A stretch of DNA of 64,000 bases from Catelliglobosispora koreensis DSM 44566 (GCF_000379685.1 NZ_KB903290.1:243790-307789); one strand, 5' to 3'. Numbered from the stretch's first letter, positions 52,564 to 62,746 are shown. Numbers and translations: made by a program. The notes: generated by a model from the sequence alone, not told the origin.

Positions 52564-52894
52564 ACGGCAGGCCAGCCCGCAAGTCTTCGAGCAACCCGGC
52601 CTGACTGGTGAGCACCTCAGTCAGGATCCGGCGGGCGACAGCCAGCAGCTCGGCGACTTGCGGGCTAACCAGTGAATAGAAAACCGTCGAACCTTCTTTG
52701 CGGGTGACGACGAGACTCATTTTGCGCAGCACGGAAAGCTGCTGCGAAAGGTGTGCGGCTTCGATCCCCACCTCTGGCAGCATTTCCGAGACTGAATGCT
52801 CTCGTTCGGAGAGCAGCTCGAGGACCCGGATGCGGGCCGGATGTGCCAGCGTCTTGAAGAACTCCGCCTTGGCCTGATACAGCGGTTTGATCAC
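52547..52894 (-). CDS. ArsR-family transcriptional regulator
   Basis: 115 aa from the GTG at 52892-52894, which has AAGGGGG at normal distance. KPLYQAKAEFFKTLAHPARIRVLELLSEREHSVSEM, recognition helix EAAHLSQQLSVLRKMSLV, wing TRKEGSTVFYSL. There are no cysteines, so neither arsenic nor persulfide sensing through Cys is possible; the effector is unknown. A perfect inverted repeat in its promoter suggests autoregulation. Its 3' end overlaps the DUF1876 gene (17 bases). Confidence 0.88.
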   Translation of the reverse strand: MIKPLYQAKAEFFKTLAHPARIRVLELLSEREHSVSEMLPEVGIEAAHLSQQLSVLRKMSLVVTRKEGSTVFYSLVSPQVAELLAVARRILTEVLTSQAGLLEDLRAGLPSNPAE

Positions 52895-52909
52895 GTCGTG
52901 CACCCCCTT

Positions 52910-52926
52910 GTAGCGCTTTACGCTAC
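52910..52926. promoter_or_regulatory. Putative operator of the ArsR gene at 52547
   Basis: GTAGCG-CTTTA-CGCTAC, perfect 6-bp arms with a 5-bp spacer, 15 nt upstream of the GTG start. Confidence 0.6.
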
Positions 52927-52946
52927 GGCAGGCGTGACCGCCGCGT

Positions 52947-53291
52947 TCATTCACTAGCCATGCCGCCCTCATGCTGGCGTCTGCGGTGTGGCGTGTTGGC
53001 GCGTGACAGATCGAACAGCCATCGTGCCGCGATCCGCAGGAGTGCCTGCGCGCCGGTGGCATCGCCGCCCTGATGCAACAGCCACGCCTTGCGTGCGATC
53101 AGAAGCAAGCGCGGTCCCTGGACGTTCCAAAGTGGAGCATTTTCGCGCAGGTTCGCGTTGAGCGCGGCGAACTGAGCGGCCAAATGGGGGTCACGCCTTG
53201 GTACGTTGCGCGCCAAGGGCAGGAGATCGGCTGTGATGAACAGGTAGATATGCCAGGCGGTTCGGTGGCTGCGTTTCACGGTGAGACTCAT
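52947..53291 (-). CDS. Small hypothetical protein downstream of SulP
   Basis: 114 aa. VKRSHRTAWHIYLFITADLLPLARNVP, NANLRENAPLWNVQGPRLLLIARKAWLLHQGGDATGAQALLRIAARWLFDLSRA; mainly helical, basic, with a His/Arg tail (TPHRRRQHEGG). No family recognised. Its ATG overlaps the SulP stop (ATGA), which argues for genuine translation as the last gene of the ArsR-SulP unit. Confidence 0.55.
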   Translation of the reverse strand: MSLTVKRSHRTAWHIYLFITADLLPLARNVPRRDPHLAAQFAALNANLRENAPLWNVQGPRLLLIARKAWLLHQGGDATGAQALLRIAARWLFDLSRANTPHRRRQHEGGMASE

Positions 53292-54994
53292 CCGTGCCGT
53301 GTGGCGGGCGGCCGTGCCGGGAGGATCCCGGTGTGCTGCAGGTGTGCGCGTGCGGCGGCGATCGCCTCGGGGGTGGTGGCGAACACGAGCCCTTGCTCGG
53401 TCATGCGGTTGAGAATCCCAATGGCCTCTAAGGCTTTGTAGTGGCTGGCCGGGATTCCCGACAGGAAGACGGTTATTCCTCGTTTCTGCAGGCGTTCGAT
53501 CGCGTCGCGCAGCACGGTCGCCCCGGTTCCGTCGATCGTGGAGACCCGCGACATCCGCAGGATGATCACACGGACGTCGGCTACTTCGGACAGTTCCAGA
53601 AGAAAGCGGTGAGCGGCGCCGAAGAAAAGTGGGCCGTCGAACCGGTACGCCACGATGTGTTCACGAAGCAGAGCGCTTTCCTCGGCGTGATGATCGGACA
53701 GGTCGATCGGCACCTGGTCTAGCCGTGAGGCTCTGGCGATTTTGCGGATAGCCAGCAGGCAGGCCACGATGAGTCCAATACCGACGGCTGCAACGAGATC
53801 GAGCGCGAGCGTCGCAGCCGCTGTAAGGGCCATCAGGAGCGCGTCGGTTCTTGTCGACCTCGCCAGTGCGAGCAGAGAGCTGACCTCGACCATGCGGATC
53901 GCGGTCGCCAGCAACACTCCGGCCAGTGCCGCCAGAGGGATGCGGGCGACGAGCGGCGCGGCTGTCAGCATGATGAGTGCCAGAATCAGCGCATGGGAGA
54001 TGGCCGCTAGACGGGAGTTCGCTCCGGAGCGGACGTTGACTGCGGTCCGGGCGATCGCCGCGGTCGCCGGCACACCGCCAAACAATGGCGCGACGATGTT
54101 GGCGATGCCTTGGCCGAACAGCTCCCGGTCTGGGTCGTGGCGTTGCCCCACGCTCATCGCGTCGGCGACAGTGGCCGACAGCAGGCTTTCCAGCGCGGCC
54201 AGCGCGGCGACGGCCAGCGCCGATGACGCCAGGACAGGTATCGCCGCCAGGTCCAGGAACCCAAGACTGGGAGCGGGAAGGGTGGCCGGCAGGGCGCCGA
54301 TAGCCGCGACGTCCCAAGCCGACAGTTGCGTCAGGACCGTCGCCAGTGCGACAGCCAGCAGGGAGAACGGGACCCCTGGACGGATCCGGGCGCCGATGAG
54401 CATTATCGCCGCGACGCCGGCCGCGATCGCCACATCGGGCCAGTGCGGCGCACGGGCGAATGCCGCGACCGCCTGCCACGCGACGACCGCGACTTTCTCT
54501 CCCGCGGCGGCCGGAACGCCCAGTGCCGCCGGAAGCTGCTGCAGAAAGATCACCGCGGCGATACCGACGGTAAATCCCTCGACCACCGGGGCCGGCACGT
54601 ACCTGACGAACCGGCCGGCCCGGGCGATTGCCAGGGTTACCAGTACGGCGCCGGCCAGCAACCCGACGGTCAGGACACCAGCTGGGCCGAAGCGGTGCAC
54701 GATCGGCACCAAAACGACCGTCATCGCGCCGGTCGGCCCGGAGACTTGCAGATTGGAGCCGCCAAACACGGCTGCCAGCACTCCGGCCACGATCGCTGTC
54801 GCCAGTCCGGCGGCGGCCCCCAGGCCCGAGGCGATCCCGAAGCCCAGCGCCAGCGGGAGAGCCACAACCGCCACTGTCAGGCCAGCGAGCAGGTCACGGC
54901 CTGGGGCCCGGCGCATCGAGGCCAGGTCGGCTGAGCCAGGAAGCAGATTGTGCATCCGTGCCCAGCCTGGCGCGGCCCACGAACCGGCGTTCAC
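53288..54994 (-). CDS. SulP family anion transporter with STAS domain
   Basis: 568 aa. RDLLAGLTVAVVALPLALGFGIASGLG, FGGSNLQVSGPTGAMTVVLVPIV, about ten further helices with VADAMSVGQRHDPDRELFGQGIANIVAPLFGGVPATAAIARTAVNVRSGA (conserved SulP core), and a C-terminal STAS domain (YRFDGPLFFGAAHRF...VIILRMSRVSTIDGTG). Transports sulfate, bicarbonate or other anions; Rv1739c is the M. tuberculosis counterpart. GTG start overlaps the ArsR stop (GTGA); ATG 54955 is possible. It stands between two ArsR genes, so anion import may answer to two signals. Confidence 0.93.
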   Translation of the reverse strand: MNAGSWAAPGWARMHNLLPGSADLASMRRAPGRDLLAGLTVAVVALPLALGFGIASGLGAAAGLATAIVAGVLAAVFGGSNLQVSGPTGAMTVVLVPIVHRFGPAGVLTVGLLAGAVLVTLAIARAGRFVRYVPAPVVEGFTVGIAAVIFLQQLPAALGVPAAAGEKVAVVAWQAVAAFARAPHWPDVAIAAGVAAIMLIGARIRPGVPFSLLAVALATVLTQLSAWDVAAIGALPATLPAPSLGFLDLAAIPVLASSALAVAALAALESLLSATVADAMSVGQRHDPDRELFGQGIANIVAPLFGGVPATAAIARTAVNVRSGANSRLAAISHALILALIMLTAAPLVARIPLAALAGVLLATAIRMVEVSSLLALARSTRTDALLMALTAAATLALDLVAAVGIGLIVACLLAIRKIARASRLDQVPIDLSDHHAEESALLREHIVAYRFDGPLFFGAAHRFLLELSEVADVRVIILRMSRVSTIDGTGATVLRDAIERLQKRGITVFLSGIPASHYKALEAIGILNRMTEQGLVFATTPEAIAAARAHLQHTGILPARPPATRHG

Positions 54995-55338
54995 TTGAGC
55001 AGTGGCTGAGCGTCTTCGTCGCGCAGGGCGCCTAGCAGGCCCGCCTGTCCGGCGATCTGTTCGGTGAGCACGTGGCGGGCCGCCCGCATGACGTCGGCCA
55101 TGCCGGGGCCGGCCAGGGCATACATGACAGCCGTGCCGTCTCGGTAGGAGGTGACGATTCCGGCGTGGCGCAGGACTGCCAGTTGCTGAGAGAGGCTCGA
55201 CGCCTCAATGTCGATGGCGGTAAGCAGTCCGCGCACCGGCATTGGCCCGTCTCCAAGCAGTTCCAGCACCCTGATGCGCACAGGATGGCCAAGCAGGCGG
55301 AAGAACTCTGCCTTGCGCTCATACAGCGGGATCGTCAC
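54991..55338 (-). CDS. ArsR-family transcriptional regulator
   Basis: 115 aa from the GTG at 55336-55338. VTIPLYERKAEFFRLLGHPVRIRVLELLGDG, SLSQQLAVLRHAGIV, SYRDGTAVMYALAG; homologous along its length to the ArsR at 52547. No cysteine. A longer start at 55398 would run through the operator repeat and is rejected. The GTGA overlap with SulP means the regulator and transporter are co-translated. Confidence 0.88.
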   Translation of the reverse strand: MTIPLYERKAEFFRLLGHPVRIRVLELLGDGPMPVRGLLTAIDIEASSLSQQLAVLRHAGIVTSYRDGTAVMYALAGPGMADVMRAARHVLTEQIAGQAGLLGALRDEDAQPLLK

Positions 55339-55366
55339 CTTGAGCCTCCGGTTATCAGCAACATTC

Positions 55367-55390
55367 GCAATTGAAAACCTCTTCAATTGC
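55367..55390. promoter_or_regulatory. Operator-like inverted repeat upstream of ArsR-SulP
   Basis: GCAATTGAA - 6 bp - TTCAATTGC, perfect 9-bp arms, 28 nt before the GTG start. The TGAA/TTCA core is typical of ArsR/SmtB operators. It is unrelated to the repeat at 52910-52926. Confidence 0.75.
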
Positions 55391-55440
55391 ATAAGCAAGC
55401 GATCGATCTGTGATCTATGCCATTCGCCGCCAGCTCACGC

Positions 55441-56133
55441 TCAGGCTGGCTTGATGAGGCCATAGTTGCCGTCGTGACGGCGGTAGAGCACGTTTCCGCG
55501 TTTGGAATCAGCGTCCACATAGAACAGATACGGCAGATCCGTCGCGTCCAGAGTGCCGATAGCGGCACGCAACGGCAGGACTGGCTGCTGGGCAGCCCGC
55601 GCCACACCGAATGCCTCAGAACCCGTGCGGTAGACAAGGCTGTCGTCGCCGGAATCCACGTCGGTGAACAGCTGGAAGTCGTAGTCCATCAGTTCCATGT
55701 CGAAAGCCGCTTCTTGCGCGGTGCCGTAGGTAGGTCCATAAGTCTTGTGCTGCAAGACTTCCCGTTCTGCGGGGGGACGCACCGCGTAACCGGGCCGGTG
55801 CGCCCGCTCACGCGCCCCGTGCCACGACGGGTGACGGCCAAGCTGGCTGAGCTTGCGGCGAAGCCGGTCCTGAACCAGATCGATGGCCTCCTGGCTGCCT
55901 TGGGCGGCGACCTGTGCCCGTATCTGGCGGCCGTTGACGTCCATAACCGCTTCCACGATCACATGTTCGCCGGTTGACCGGTGAGTGGTACGGATGAGCC
56001 TGACCCGGGCAGCCAGCACCGGTTGCGGGGCAAGCCGCATGAGGGCTTCTAGCTTGTGCCGGGCATACTCCTTGGCGCGAGCCGGGATCGCGCCGTGAGC
56101 GGAGATCTCAATCTGTAGCTGCTGGGTTGTCAT
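55441..56133 (-). CDS. hpf: Long-form ribosome hibernation promoting factor (S30AE family)
   Basis: 230 aa. The S30AE domain (~1-105): IEISAHGAIPARAKEYARHKLEAL, VIVEAVMDVNGRQIRAQVAA, EAIDLVQDRLRRKLSQL. The C-terminal half shows two copies of the ribosome-associated tail domain: a degenerate one (~125-185, MELMDYDFQLFTDVDSGDDSLVYRTG) and a normal one (~186-230, DLPYLFYVDADSKRGNVLYRRHDGNYGLIKP). Hypoxia-type actinobacterial factors (RafH, Rv0079) have larger C-terminal parts. Binds idle 30S/70S ribosomes. DevR-type box 35 nt upstream. Confidence 0.92.
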   Translation of the reverse strand: MTTQQLQIEISAHGAIPARAKEYARHKLEALMRLAPQPVLAARVRLIRTTHRSTGEHVIVEAVMDVNGRQIRAQVAAQGSQEAIDLVQDRLRRKLSQLGRHPSWHGARERAHRPGYAVRPPAEREVLQHKTYGPTYGTAQEAAFDMELMDYDFQLFTDVDSGDDSLVYRTGSEAFGVARAAQQPVLPLRAAIGTLDATDLPYLFYVDADSKRGNVLYRRHDGNYGLIKPA

Positions 56134-56168
56134 AGCTAGATCCTCGGTGCCGGGCTGCCGCGGCAGCA

Positions 56169-56205
56169 GGGCCCAAAGTCCTTTGCGGACAAGGCTTTAA
56201 TTCCC
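56169..56205. promoter_or_regulatory. DevR-type box pair for the hibernation factor
   Basis: 56169-56182 GGGCCCAAAGTCCT (7/8) ends 35 nt from the start codon. 56192-56205 AGGCTTTAATTCCC (5/8) lies 23 bp further up and includes the TAA stop of the PhyH gene. Confidence 0.65.
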
Positions 56206-57036
56206 GTCGTCGCCGGACCAGCGGTCCAGCCATCTCGGATCAGGCTCAACGGTGATAGGCAGGTAACGAACATCTGCCGACAGCCGCATCGCCTCGGTGG
56301 TGTTGTCTAGTGTCGCGTGGACAAGATGAGGTGAGTGCACAGCGACATCTCCGGCCCGGTAGTCGGCTGTGAGCCAATGCCCGCCGAGTTGGCGCTGGGT
56401 CCAATTCAGGTCATGGCTAATCGGGCGGGGATCGCCCGGGCGGTCCGTGCAGATGAGTTTGAGAACGTCAAGACGCTCCTTTGCCAGCCGGTGTGAGCCT
56501 TCAAGATAGGCCAGGCCACCCGTGGCCGCTGGGCAATCGCCGAGCGGAATCCACATCGTGACCACGTGATCGGAGCCGCGGTCCAAATAGTCGAAGTCGG
56601 TGTGTGCCCGCGATGCCCTTGGTCCCTTGTGAAAGTGGCGCACGATTTGCCGTGGCAGGCGCATGACCTCGTCGGCGTCAAGGAGCCGTTGTGCCACATC
56701 GATTAGCCGGCTCTCACGGGTGAACCGCTCGAACTCCCGGCTGCGCACCATCAGGTGCGCCGGATGACCGGGCACACCATGTGCGGGCAAGCCGTACAGT
56801 TCCCGGCCCGACCAAACTCCGTCCTCAGGCCGGGTGCCGTCGGCGAGATAGGACGGATCGAACATCTCGAAGTAATGGCTACGCAGGCGCAAAACGGTAT
56901 CCCGGTCGAGCAGGCCACGGAGCAGGACGTAGCCGTCGCGCAGGAACCGGGCCCGTAGGCCCGGGTCATCAGCGGTGGATTCACGCATCGCCGCCGGAGG
57001 CAGATCCAGAGCGATGCCGTTCGAGGTGAGGTGCAC
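56197..57036 (-). CDS. Phytanoyl-CoA dioxygenase (PhyH) family protein
   Basis: 279 aa from the GTG at 57034-57036 (AGAAGG ribosome site), 4 nt after the USP stop. FLRDGYVLLRGLLDRDTVLRL opens the double-stranded beta helix; the iron ligands are HTDFDYLD (His-x-Asp) and VHATLDNTTEAMRLSADVRY (distal His plus the 2-oxoglutarate Arg). Fe(II)/2-oxoglutarate oxygenase; its substrate is unknown. An oxygen-requiring enzyme in a low-oxygen cluster is odd; it may act at re-aeration or as a sensor (inference). Confidence 0.9.
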   Translation of the reverse strand: MHLTSNGIALDLPPAAMRESTADDPGLRARFLRDGYVLLRGLLDRDTVLRLRSHYFEMFDPSYLADGTRPEDGVWSGRELYGLPAHGVPGHPAHLMVRSREFERFTRESRLIDVAQRLLDADEVMRLPRQIVRHFHKGPRASRAHTDFDYLDRGSDHVVTMWIPLGDCPAATGGLAYLEGSHRLAKERLDVLKLICTDRPGDPRPISHDLNWTQRQLGGHWLTADYRAGDVAVHSPHLVHATLDNTTEAMRLSADVRYLPITVEPDPRWLDRWSGDDGN

Positions 57037-57040
57037 GGGT

Positions 57041-57910
57041 CTAATCCTTCTTCCTGGCAATCAGAACGGGGCAGTGAGAGTGGTGCAGCACCTGCTGGCT
57101 GACCGAACCGAGGAGCAGGCCGCTGAAGCCACCGCGTCCCCGTGAGCCGACGACGATCAGCTGTGCGTCCTTAGTGCGCTCGATGAGGGCTTTGCTGGCG
57201 TGACGGCGCAGCACTTCGGTTCGTGCGTTGACGGTCGGATAACGCTCGCGGTACCCGGCCAAGGACTCCGCCATGACCCGCTCCTCATCGTCTTCCGTTG
57301 CCTCTATGTCGTAGACGAGGGGAAGCATGTCGCCGGGCTCGGTGGACACCGGATCGGTCCAGCAGTGCACGGCGACGAGTTCGGCGTGGCGGTTGGCGGC
57401 TTCTTCGAAGGCACATTCGATGGCGTGCACTGATCGCTGCGAGCCGTCCACGCCAACGACCACCGGCCCGTCCGGGCGCAGGAATCCTTTGACGATAAGG
57501 ACTGGCGCAGCGGCGTGCGCGGCGAGCTGAACGGCGACGGATCCGACAAGTAAACCGGAAAATCCGCCGAGCCCCCGGTCGCCCAGAACAACGAGTTCGG
57601 CATCGCTAGCCGCTTGCAGCAACACCGCAACTGGCGCCCCGGGAATCAGGTCTGTGCTGATCTCAATGCCCGGCTGGGCCTCGGCGGCGATGGCCGCCGC
57701 ATCCTTGAGCACCGCCTCGGCCGCGTGCCGAAGACCGGCGTCCGGAGGCCCGCCCACCGGCGCCCCGGCCGCGACATGCAACATTGGCCACACAAAGGCA
57801 TGCACGATCCGAAGTGGACGGTCACGCCACTGCGCCTCCGCTGCGGCTACGCGGACGGCATCCAGACTCTGATCTGAACCATCCACACCAACGACGATTG
57901 TCATCTTCAT
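57041..57910 (-). CDS. Universal stress protein, two tandem USP domains
   Basis: 289 aa from the ATG overlapping the ATPase stop (ATGA), with GGAGGGG just upstream. Domain 1 IVVGVDGSDQSLDAVRVAAAEAQ, loop VLGDRGLGGFSGLLVGSVAVQ; domain 2 VVVGVDGSQRSVHAIECAFEEA, loop VVGSRGRGGFSGLLLGSVSQQVLHHSHCPVLI. ATP signatures intact. Member of the phosphoketolase - ATPase - USP - PhyH operon. Confidence 0.93.
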   Translation of the reverse strand: MKMTIVVGVDGSDQSLDAVRVAAAEAQWRDRPLRIVHAFVWPMLHVAAGAPVGGPPDAGLRHAAEAVLKDAAAIAAEAQPGIEISTDLIPGAPVAVLLQAASDAELVVLGDRGLGGFSGLLVGSVAVQLAAHAAAPVLIVKGFLRPDGPVVVGVDGSQRSVHAIECAFEEAANRHAELVAVHCWTDPVSTEPGDMLPLVYDIEATEDDEERVMAESLAGYRERYPTVNARTEVLRRHASKALIERTKDAQLIVVGSRGRGGFSGLLLGSVSQQVLHHSHCPVLIARKKD

Positions 57911-60399
57911 CCCCTCCAGTGCTTCCACAGCCACAAACCGGCTGCTGGCAGGAGCGCCGCGACGGCGCAGAAACCAAGTTGAGCCCACGACAGCGGCTCG
58001 GTGCCAAGAAGGTCACGCAACGGTCCAATGAGGACGGCAGCGATCTGGGCTGCCGCCGAGAAAGCGACGGCAGCCAGCAGCCCGGGGTTGCGCAACCCGG
58101 AACCGCGCACACGCACAGCCATGGCCAAACCCAGCTGGGTCAGGCCGAGCGTCACGAACACCATGCTCTGCCACGGCCAGTCCGCCCGCATCGCGAACAC
58201 GCCGGTGCCCAGCGTCACGGCCGTCAGCAACGTGCCCAGCAGGAGAACACCGCGCCACAGGCCGGCGCCGAGCACTTGCTCGCCAGGAGGGCGCGGCGGA
58301 CGGTGCAGCACATCGGGTTCGGCAGGCTCGGCGCCGATCGCGACCCCGGTCACGCCGTGGGTGAGCAGGTTGACCCACAGAATCTGGCCGGGCAGCAGCG
58401 GAACCGCCATACCGAGGGCTGGCCCGAGCAACATCACCAGGATCTCGGCGAGGCCTCCAGAAAGCCCGTAGCGCAGGAAACGGCGGATGTTGTCGTAGAC
58501 ACGGCGGCCCTCGCCGACCGCGGCGGTGACGGTGCCGAGATTGTCGTCGAGCAGCACCAGATCGGCGGCCTGCCGGGCGACCTCGGTGCCGCTGCCCATG
58601 GCCACGCCGATGTCGGCCTGGCGCAACGCTGGGGCGTCATTGACACCGTCACCGGTCATGGCCACCACGTGGCCGCGGTCTTGCAGCGCAGCGATGATGC
58701 CAAGCTTTTGCTCCGGTTGCGTGCGCGCGAAGACGTGCACCTCGTGGGCTAGCTCTGGCCGGTCACCGGTACCTATCGGCTCACCCGGATGCCAGATGCC
58801 GACCTGTGCGGCGATGACCGAGGCGGTCGCGGGATGGTCGCCGGTGATGAGCAGCAGCCGGATGCCCGCCCGTTCAAAGGAGGCCGCTGTCTTCGCCGCA
58901 GCCGTTCGCAGCGGATCGGCGACACCTATGACGCCTTGGATCCGCAGGCCTTGCGGCGCGCTGGGATTGCCTGGCTGAATCGACGTGCCGGCCGCAACCG
59001 CGATCACCCGCATGCCTTGTGCGGCAAGGGTTTGCGCGGCGTTGCGGGCGGCCTGCAGGTGCGGATCGGTGTCGTCGATGACGGGAGGCACGAGAACGGT
59101 CTCAGGGGCGCCTTTGCACACCGTGTAGTACTCATCGCGTACCCGCGAGATAGTTGTCATTTGGCGGGTGGCCTGGTCGAAAGGATGCTCGGCGATACGC
59201 GGTGCGGATAGGCGAATGTGTTGCGGGTCAAGGCCGCAGCGGGCGGCGAACACCACCAGGGCAGCCTCCATCGGATCGCCTATGGCTATCCAATCGGGAC
59301 TGTCGGCGGCCTGCACGATGTTGGCGTCGGAGCACAACACGGCGGCGCGCGCCAAGGCAAGCAGCTCGGGCGTCGCCTCGGGGTCGATCGTGCCGGTCGG
59401 CGTATAGCCAATGCCATCGGCGTCGTGAACACCGTCACCGGCGGCGACAGCTTGCCGCACCGACATGCGGCCTTCGGTCAGGGTTCCTGTCTTATCGGAG
59501 GCCAGAACGGTCACCGATCCCATCGTTTCAACGGCGTGCAGGTTTCGCGGAATGGCCTTGTGGCGGGCCATCCGCCGTGCACCGAGCGCGAGAGCGAGTG
59601 TCACGACAGCGGGGAGTGACTCCGGCACGGCCGCCACGACGAGGCTGACCGCTACCAGCGCCATCGTCAATACTGGCTGGCCCGCCGCGACGCCGATGCC
59701 AAAAACGAGCAGGCACAAGGCGACAACGGCCGCACCCAGCACACGGCCGAGCCGGGCTAGGCGCCGCTGCAACGGTGTTGGGCCGCTTTTCGCGCTGGCG
59801 ACCAGATGTGCGATGCGGCCCAGGGCGCTCGTGGCCCCCGTGCGCACCGCGACACCCGTAGCCCGGCCGGTGACGATGACCGTGCCAGAAAACAGCTCCT
59901 CGCCAGCTGACCGGAACACTGGCACCGATTCGCCGGTAAGCGCGGCTTCATCAGCCTGGCAGCGGAAAGCGTCCTCGATGAGCAGATCGGCCGGGACAAT
60001 GTCGCCCGCCTCCACGCGAATCAGGTCGCCACGCACGACATCTGCCGCGGCGATGGTCTGGTCGGCACCGTCGCGGACGACCCGTGCCGTAGGGGCCGTG
60101 TAGTCATCCAGGGCCGCGATAGCCCGGTCGGCCCGGACCTGTTGGGCCACACCGATAGCGGTGTTGAGCACGATAACGAGGGCGATAACCGCGGTATCGG
60201 TCCAGTCTCGCAGCACCAGCGTGACGACGGCGGCAGCCAGCAGCAACATCACCAGCGGATCGGTGAGCTGAGCGCCGATGCGGGCGGTGAGTCGCCGGGG
60301 TTTGGTGCGGGCCACGGTGTTTGGGCCATCGGCGGCCAGCCGGGCGGCGGCCTCTGCGGAGGTCAGCCCGGCTGGCGCTGGTCTTACTAGCGTTTCCAT
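57907..60399 (-). CDS. Cation-transporting P-type ATPase (P2A, Ca2+-type, CtpF-like)
   Basis: 830 aa. [19 protein letters not shown]-domain; actuator AALTGESVP (~155); helix 4 [38 protein letters not shown] (Asp ~301); [42 protein letters not shown]-terminal helices with [29 protein letters not shown] and the WVNLLTDG-like helix 6 point to a Ca2+/Mn2+ pump (the D of NLLTD is H here). Rv1997 (CtpF), DosR-regulated, is the M. tuberculosis counterpart. Start overlaps phosphoketolase by 13 bases. Confidence 0.93.
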   Translation of the reverse strand: METLVRPAPAGLTSAEAAARLAADGPNTVARTKPRRLTARIGAQLTDPLVMLLLAAAVVTLVLRDWTDTAVIALVIVLNTAIGVAQQVRADRAIAALDDYTAPTARVVRDGADQTIAAADVVRGDLIRVEAGDIVPADLLIEDAFRCQADEAALTGESVPVFRSAGEELFSGTVIVTGRATGVAVRTGATSALGRIAHLVASAKSGPTPLQRRLARLGRVLGAAVVALCLLVFGIGVAAGQPVLTMALVAVSLVVAAVPESLPAVVTLALALGARRMARHKAIPRNLHAVETMGSVTVLASDKTGTLTEGRMSVRQAVAAGDGVHDADGIGYTPTGTIDPEATPELLALARAAVLCSDANIVQAADSPDWIAIGDPMEAALVVFAARCGLDPQHIRLSAPRIAEHPFDQATRQMTTISRVRDEYYTVCKGAPETVLVPPVIDDTDPHLQAARNAAQTLAAQGMRVIAVAAGTSIQPGNPSAPQGLRIQGVIGVADPLRTAAAKTAASFERAGIRLLLITGDHPATASVIAAQVGIWHPGEPIGTGDRPELAHEVHVFARTQPEQKLGIIAALQDRGHVVAMTGDGVNDAPALRQADIGVAMGSGTEVARQAADLVLLDDNLGTVTAAVGEGRRVYDNIRRFLRYGLSGGLAEILVMLLGPALGMAVPLLPGQILWVNLLTHGVTGVAIGAEPAEPDVLHRPPRPPGEQVLGAGLWRGVLLLGTLLTAVTLGTGVFAMRADWPWQSMVFVTLGLTQLGLAMAVRVRGSGLRNPGLLAAVAFSAAAQIAAVLIGPLRDLLGTEPLSWAQLGFCAVAALLPAAGLWLWKHWRG

Positions 60400-62711
60400 A
60401 CCCAGTCCCGGATTTCCGGGGCGTCTTCACCATGGGCGCGGGTGTAATCGCGGCAGCGCTGCCGGGCATCGGCCATGTCCTGGCGCAGCGCGGCGGCCTT
60501 GACGGCGAGCCCGGGGACACGGTCGATGACATCCATGACGAGGTGGAAGCGGTCCAAATCGTTGAGCATCACCATGTCGAACGGAGTTGTCGTGGTGCCC
60601 TCCTCCTTGTATCCGCGCACGTGCAGGTTGTCGTGATTGGTGCGCCGGTAGGACAGGCGGTGGATCAGCCACGGGTAGCCGTGATAGGCGAACACGATCG
60701 GCTTGCTGGTGGTGAAGATGGCGTCGAATTCGGTGTCGCTTAAGCCATGCGGGTGTTCGCTGGGTGGCTGGAGCCGCATCAGGTTGACGACGTTGACGAC
60801 GCGGACTTTCAATTCGGGCAGATGCTCACGCAGAAGGCTAACCGCGGCAAGCACTTCCAGCGTGGGGACATCACCCGCGCAGGCCAGGACGACATCTGGT
60901 TCGCCATCATTGTCGTTGCTGGCCCACTGCCAGATCCCAAGGCCACGGCGGCAGTGAAGTCTGGCCTCCTGCATGTCGAGCCAGTTCGGCGCCAGCTGTT
61001 TTCCGGCTACCACGACGTTGATGTACTGGCGGCTGGCCAGGCAATGGTCCAATGTAGACAGCAGTGTGTTGGCATCGGGCGGCAGGTATACCCGGACGAC
61101 TTCGGCTTTCTTGTTCACGACGTGATCGATGAATCCCGGATCCTGGTGGGAGAATCCGTTGTGATCCTGTCGCCACACATGGCTGGAAAGCAGGTAGGTC
61201 AGGGAGGCGATGGGACGCCGCCACGCGATACCGTTGGTTACCTTGAGCCACTTGGCGTGCTGGTTAACCATCGAATCGACGACATGGATGAAAGCCTCGT
61301 AGCTGGTGAGCAGCCCGTGCCGGCCGGTGAGCAGATAGCCTTCGAGGTAGCCCTGGCACAAGTGTTCCGACAGCACTTCCACGACGCGTCCTTGTGTGGC
61401 AAGGCTTTTGTCGGTGTGGGTGATTTCAGCGGTGAACACCCGGTCGGTGGCCTCGAAGACAGCGCCGAGCCGGTTGGAGTTCGCCTCATCCGGTGCGAAG
61501 AGCCGGAACCGATCGGGATTGGCCTTCATGACGTCGCGCAGCCAGGCGCCGGCTACCCGGGTGGCTTCAGCCTGCCCAACGGGTACGCCGTAAGCGGTGA
61601 TGTCAGGCAGGACAAGATCGGTGAGCACTGTTCCGCCGTTGGTTCGCGGGTTGGCGCTCATCCTGCGCTCACCTTGCGGTATCAGGACATCCAGTGCTGG
61701 CATCGGTGCGCCGTCGCCCTGGAACAGGTCTTCGGGATGATACGAGCGCATCCACTGTTCCAGCTGCCGCGGCCCGTCGAGCGGGGGAACCTGGTGTGCG
61801 TTGACGGTTCCCTCGCCTGGCCCGGTCCAGCCTTTCGGCGTACGCAGGATGATCATTGGCCAGCGCGGCCGGGACCCGTCGCCGGTGCTGCGTGCGTAGG
61901 CCTGGATGCGGGCGATCTCGTCGAGGGCTTCGTCGAGAGCCCGAGCCAGTTCGTGATGCACCCGGTTCGGGTCTTCGCTAGACACCTCGATCGGCTGATA
62001 CCCGTAGCCGTGCATAAGCGATAGGAGATCTTCGTCTGGGATGCGGGAAAGTACAGTCGGGTTAGCGATCTTGTAGCCGTTGAGGTGCAGAATCGGCAGC
62101 ACGGCACCATCGGTGATGGGGCTCAGGAACACATTGGACAGCCAGCTGGCAGATAGCGGTCCTGTTTCGGCTTCACCATCACCGACCACACACGCCACGA
62201 GCAGATCCGGGTTGTCGAAAGCCGCGCCGTAGGCGTGCATCAGGGAATAGCCGAGTTCGCCGCCCTCGTGAATGGAGCCGGGTACCTCCGGGGCCACGTG
62301 GCTGGGAATGCCACCGGGGAACGAGAACTGGCGAAACAGCCGCTCCATGCCGGGGGCATCGCGGCTGACGCTAGGGTAGGTCTCACTGTAAGTGCCTTCA
62401 AGCCACGTGTTGGCTACGATCGCCGGCCCGCCATGGCCCGGCCCAGTGATGAAGATCGTGCTCAGATCGCGGGCGATAATGGCCCGGTTCAGGTGAGCCC
62501 ACAGCAAATTCAGGCCAGGACTCGTGCCCCAGTGCCCGAGCAGCCGCGGCTTCATGTGTGCTTTGGCCAGGCTTTCGCGCAGCAGCGGGTTGGCCAGCAA
62601 GTAGATCTGCCCGACGGTCAGGTAGTTGGCCGCTCGCCACCACATATCAACGGCACGGAATTGCTCCTCGCTGAGATACTCCGTTGTGGGCGCGCTGGCA
62701 GTCACAGTCAT
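60387..62711 (-). CDS. xfp: Phosphoketolase (Xfp family)
   Basis: 774 aa, full length. [90 protein letters not shown], thiamine-diphosphate motif [16 protein letters not shown](LS)[10 protein letters not shown], and [23 protein letters not shown] near the second cofactor site. Splits xylulose- or fructose-phosphate with Pi into acetyl phosphate, saving ATP. First gene of the operon; no ribosome site; boxes at 35 (weak) and 59 nt. Confidence 0.95.
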   Translation of the reverse strand: MTVTASAPTTEYLSEEQFRAVDMWWRAANYLTVGQIYLLANPLLRESLAKAHMKPRLLGHWGTSPGLNLLWAHLNRAIIARDLSTIFITGPGHGGPAIVANTWLEGTYSETYPSVSRDAPGMERLFRQFSFPGGIPSHVAPEVPGSIHEGGELGYSLMHAYGAAFDNPDLLVACVVGDGEAETGPLSASWLSNVFLSPITDGAVLPILHLNGYKIANPTVLSRIPDEDLLSLMHGYGYQPIEVSSEDPNRVHHELARALDEALDEIARIQAYARSTGDGSRPRWPMIILRTPKGWTGPGEGTVNAHQVPPLDGPRQLEQWMRSYHPEDLFQGDGAPMPALDVLIPQGERRMSANPRTNGGTVLTDLVLPDITAYGVPVGQAEATRVAGAWLRDVMKANPDRFRLFAPDEANSNRLGAVFEATDRVFTAEITHTDKSLATQGRVVEVLSEHLCQGYLEGYLLTGRHGLLTSYEAFIHVVDSMVNQHAKWLKVTNGIAWRRPIASLTYLLSSHVWRQDHNGFSHQDPGFIDHVVNKKAEVVRVYLPPDANTLLSTLDHCLASRQYINVVVAGKQLAPNWLDMQEARLHCRRGLGIWQWASNDNDGEPDVVLACAGDVPTLEVLAAVSLLREHLPELKVRVVNVVNLMRLQPPSEHPHGLSDTEFDAIFTTSKPIVFAYHGYPWLIHRLSYRRTNHDNLHVRGYKEEGTTTTPFDMVMLNDLDRFHLVMDVIDRVPGLAVKAAALRQDMADARQRCRDYTRAHGEDAPEIRDWVWKR

Positions 62712-62746
62712 ACCCAGATCGTCGCGCTGAAGATGACCTCATGTGC

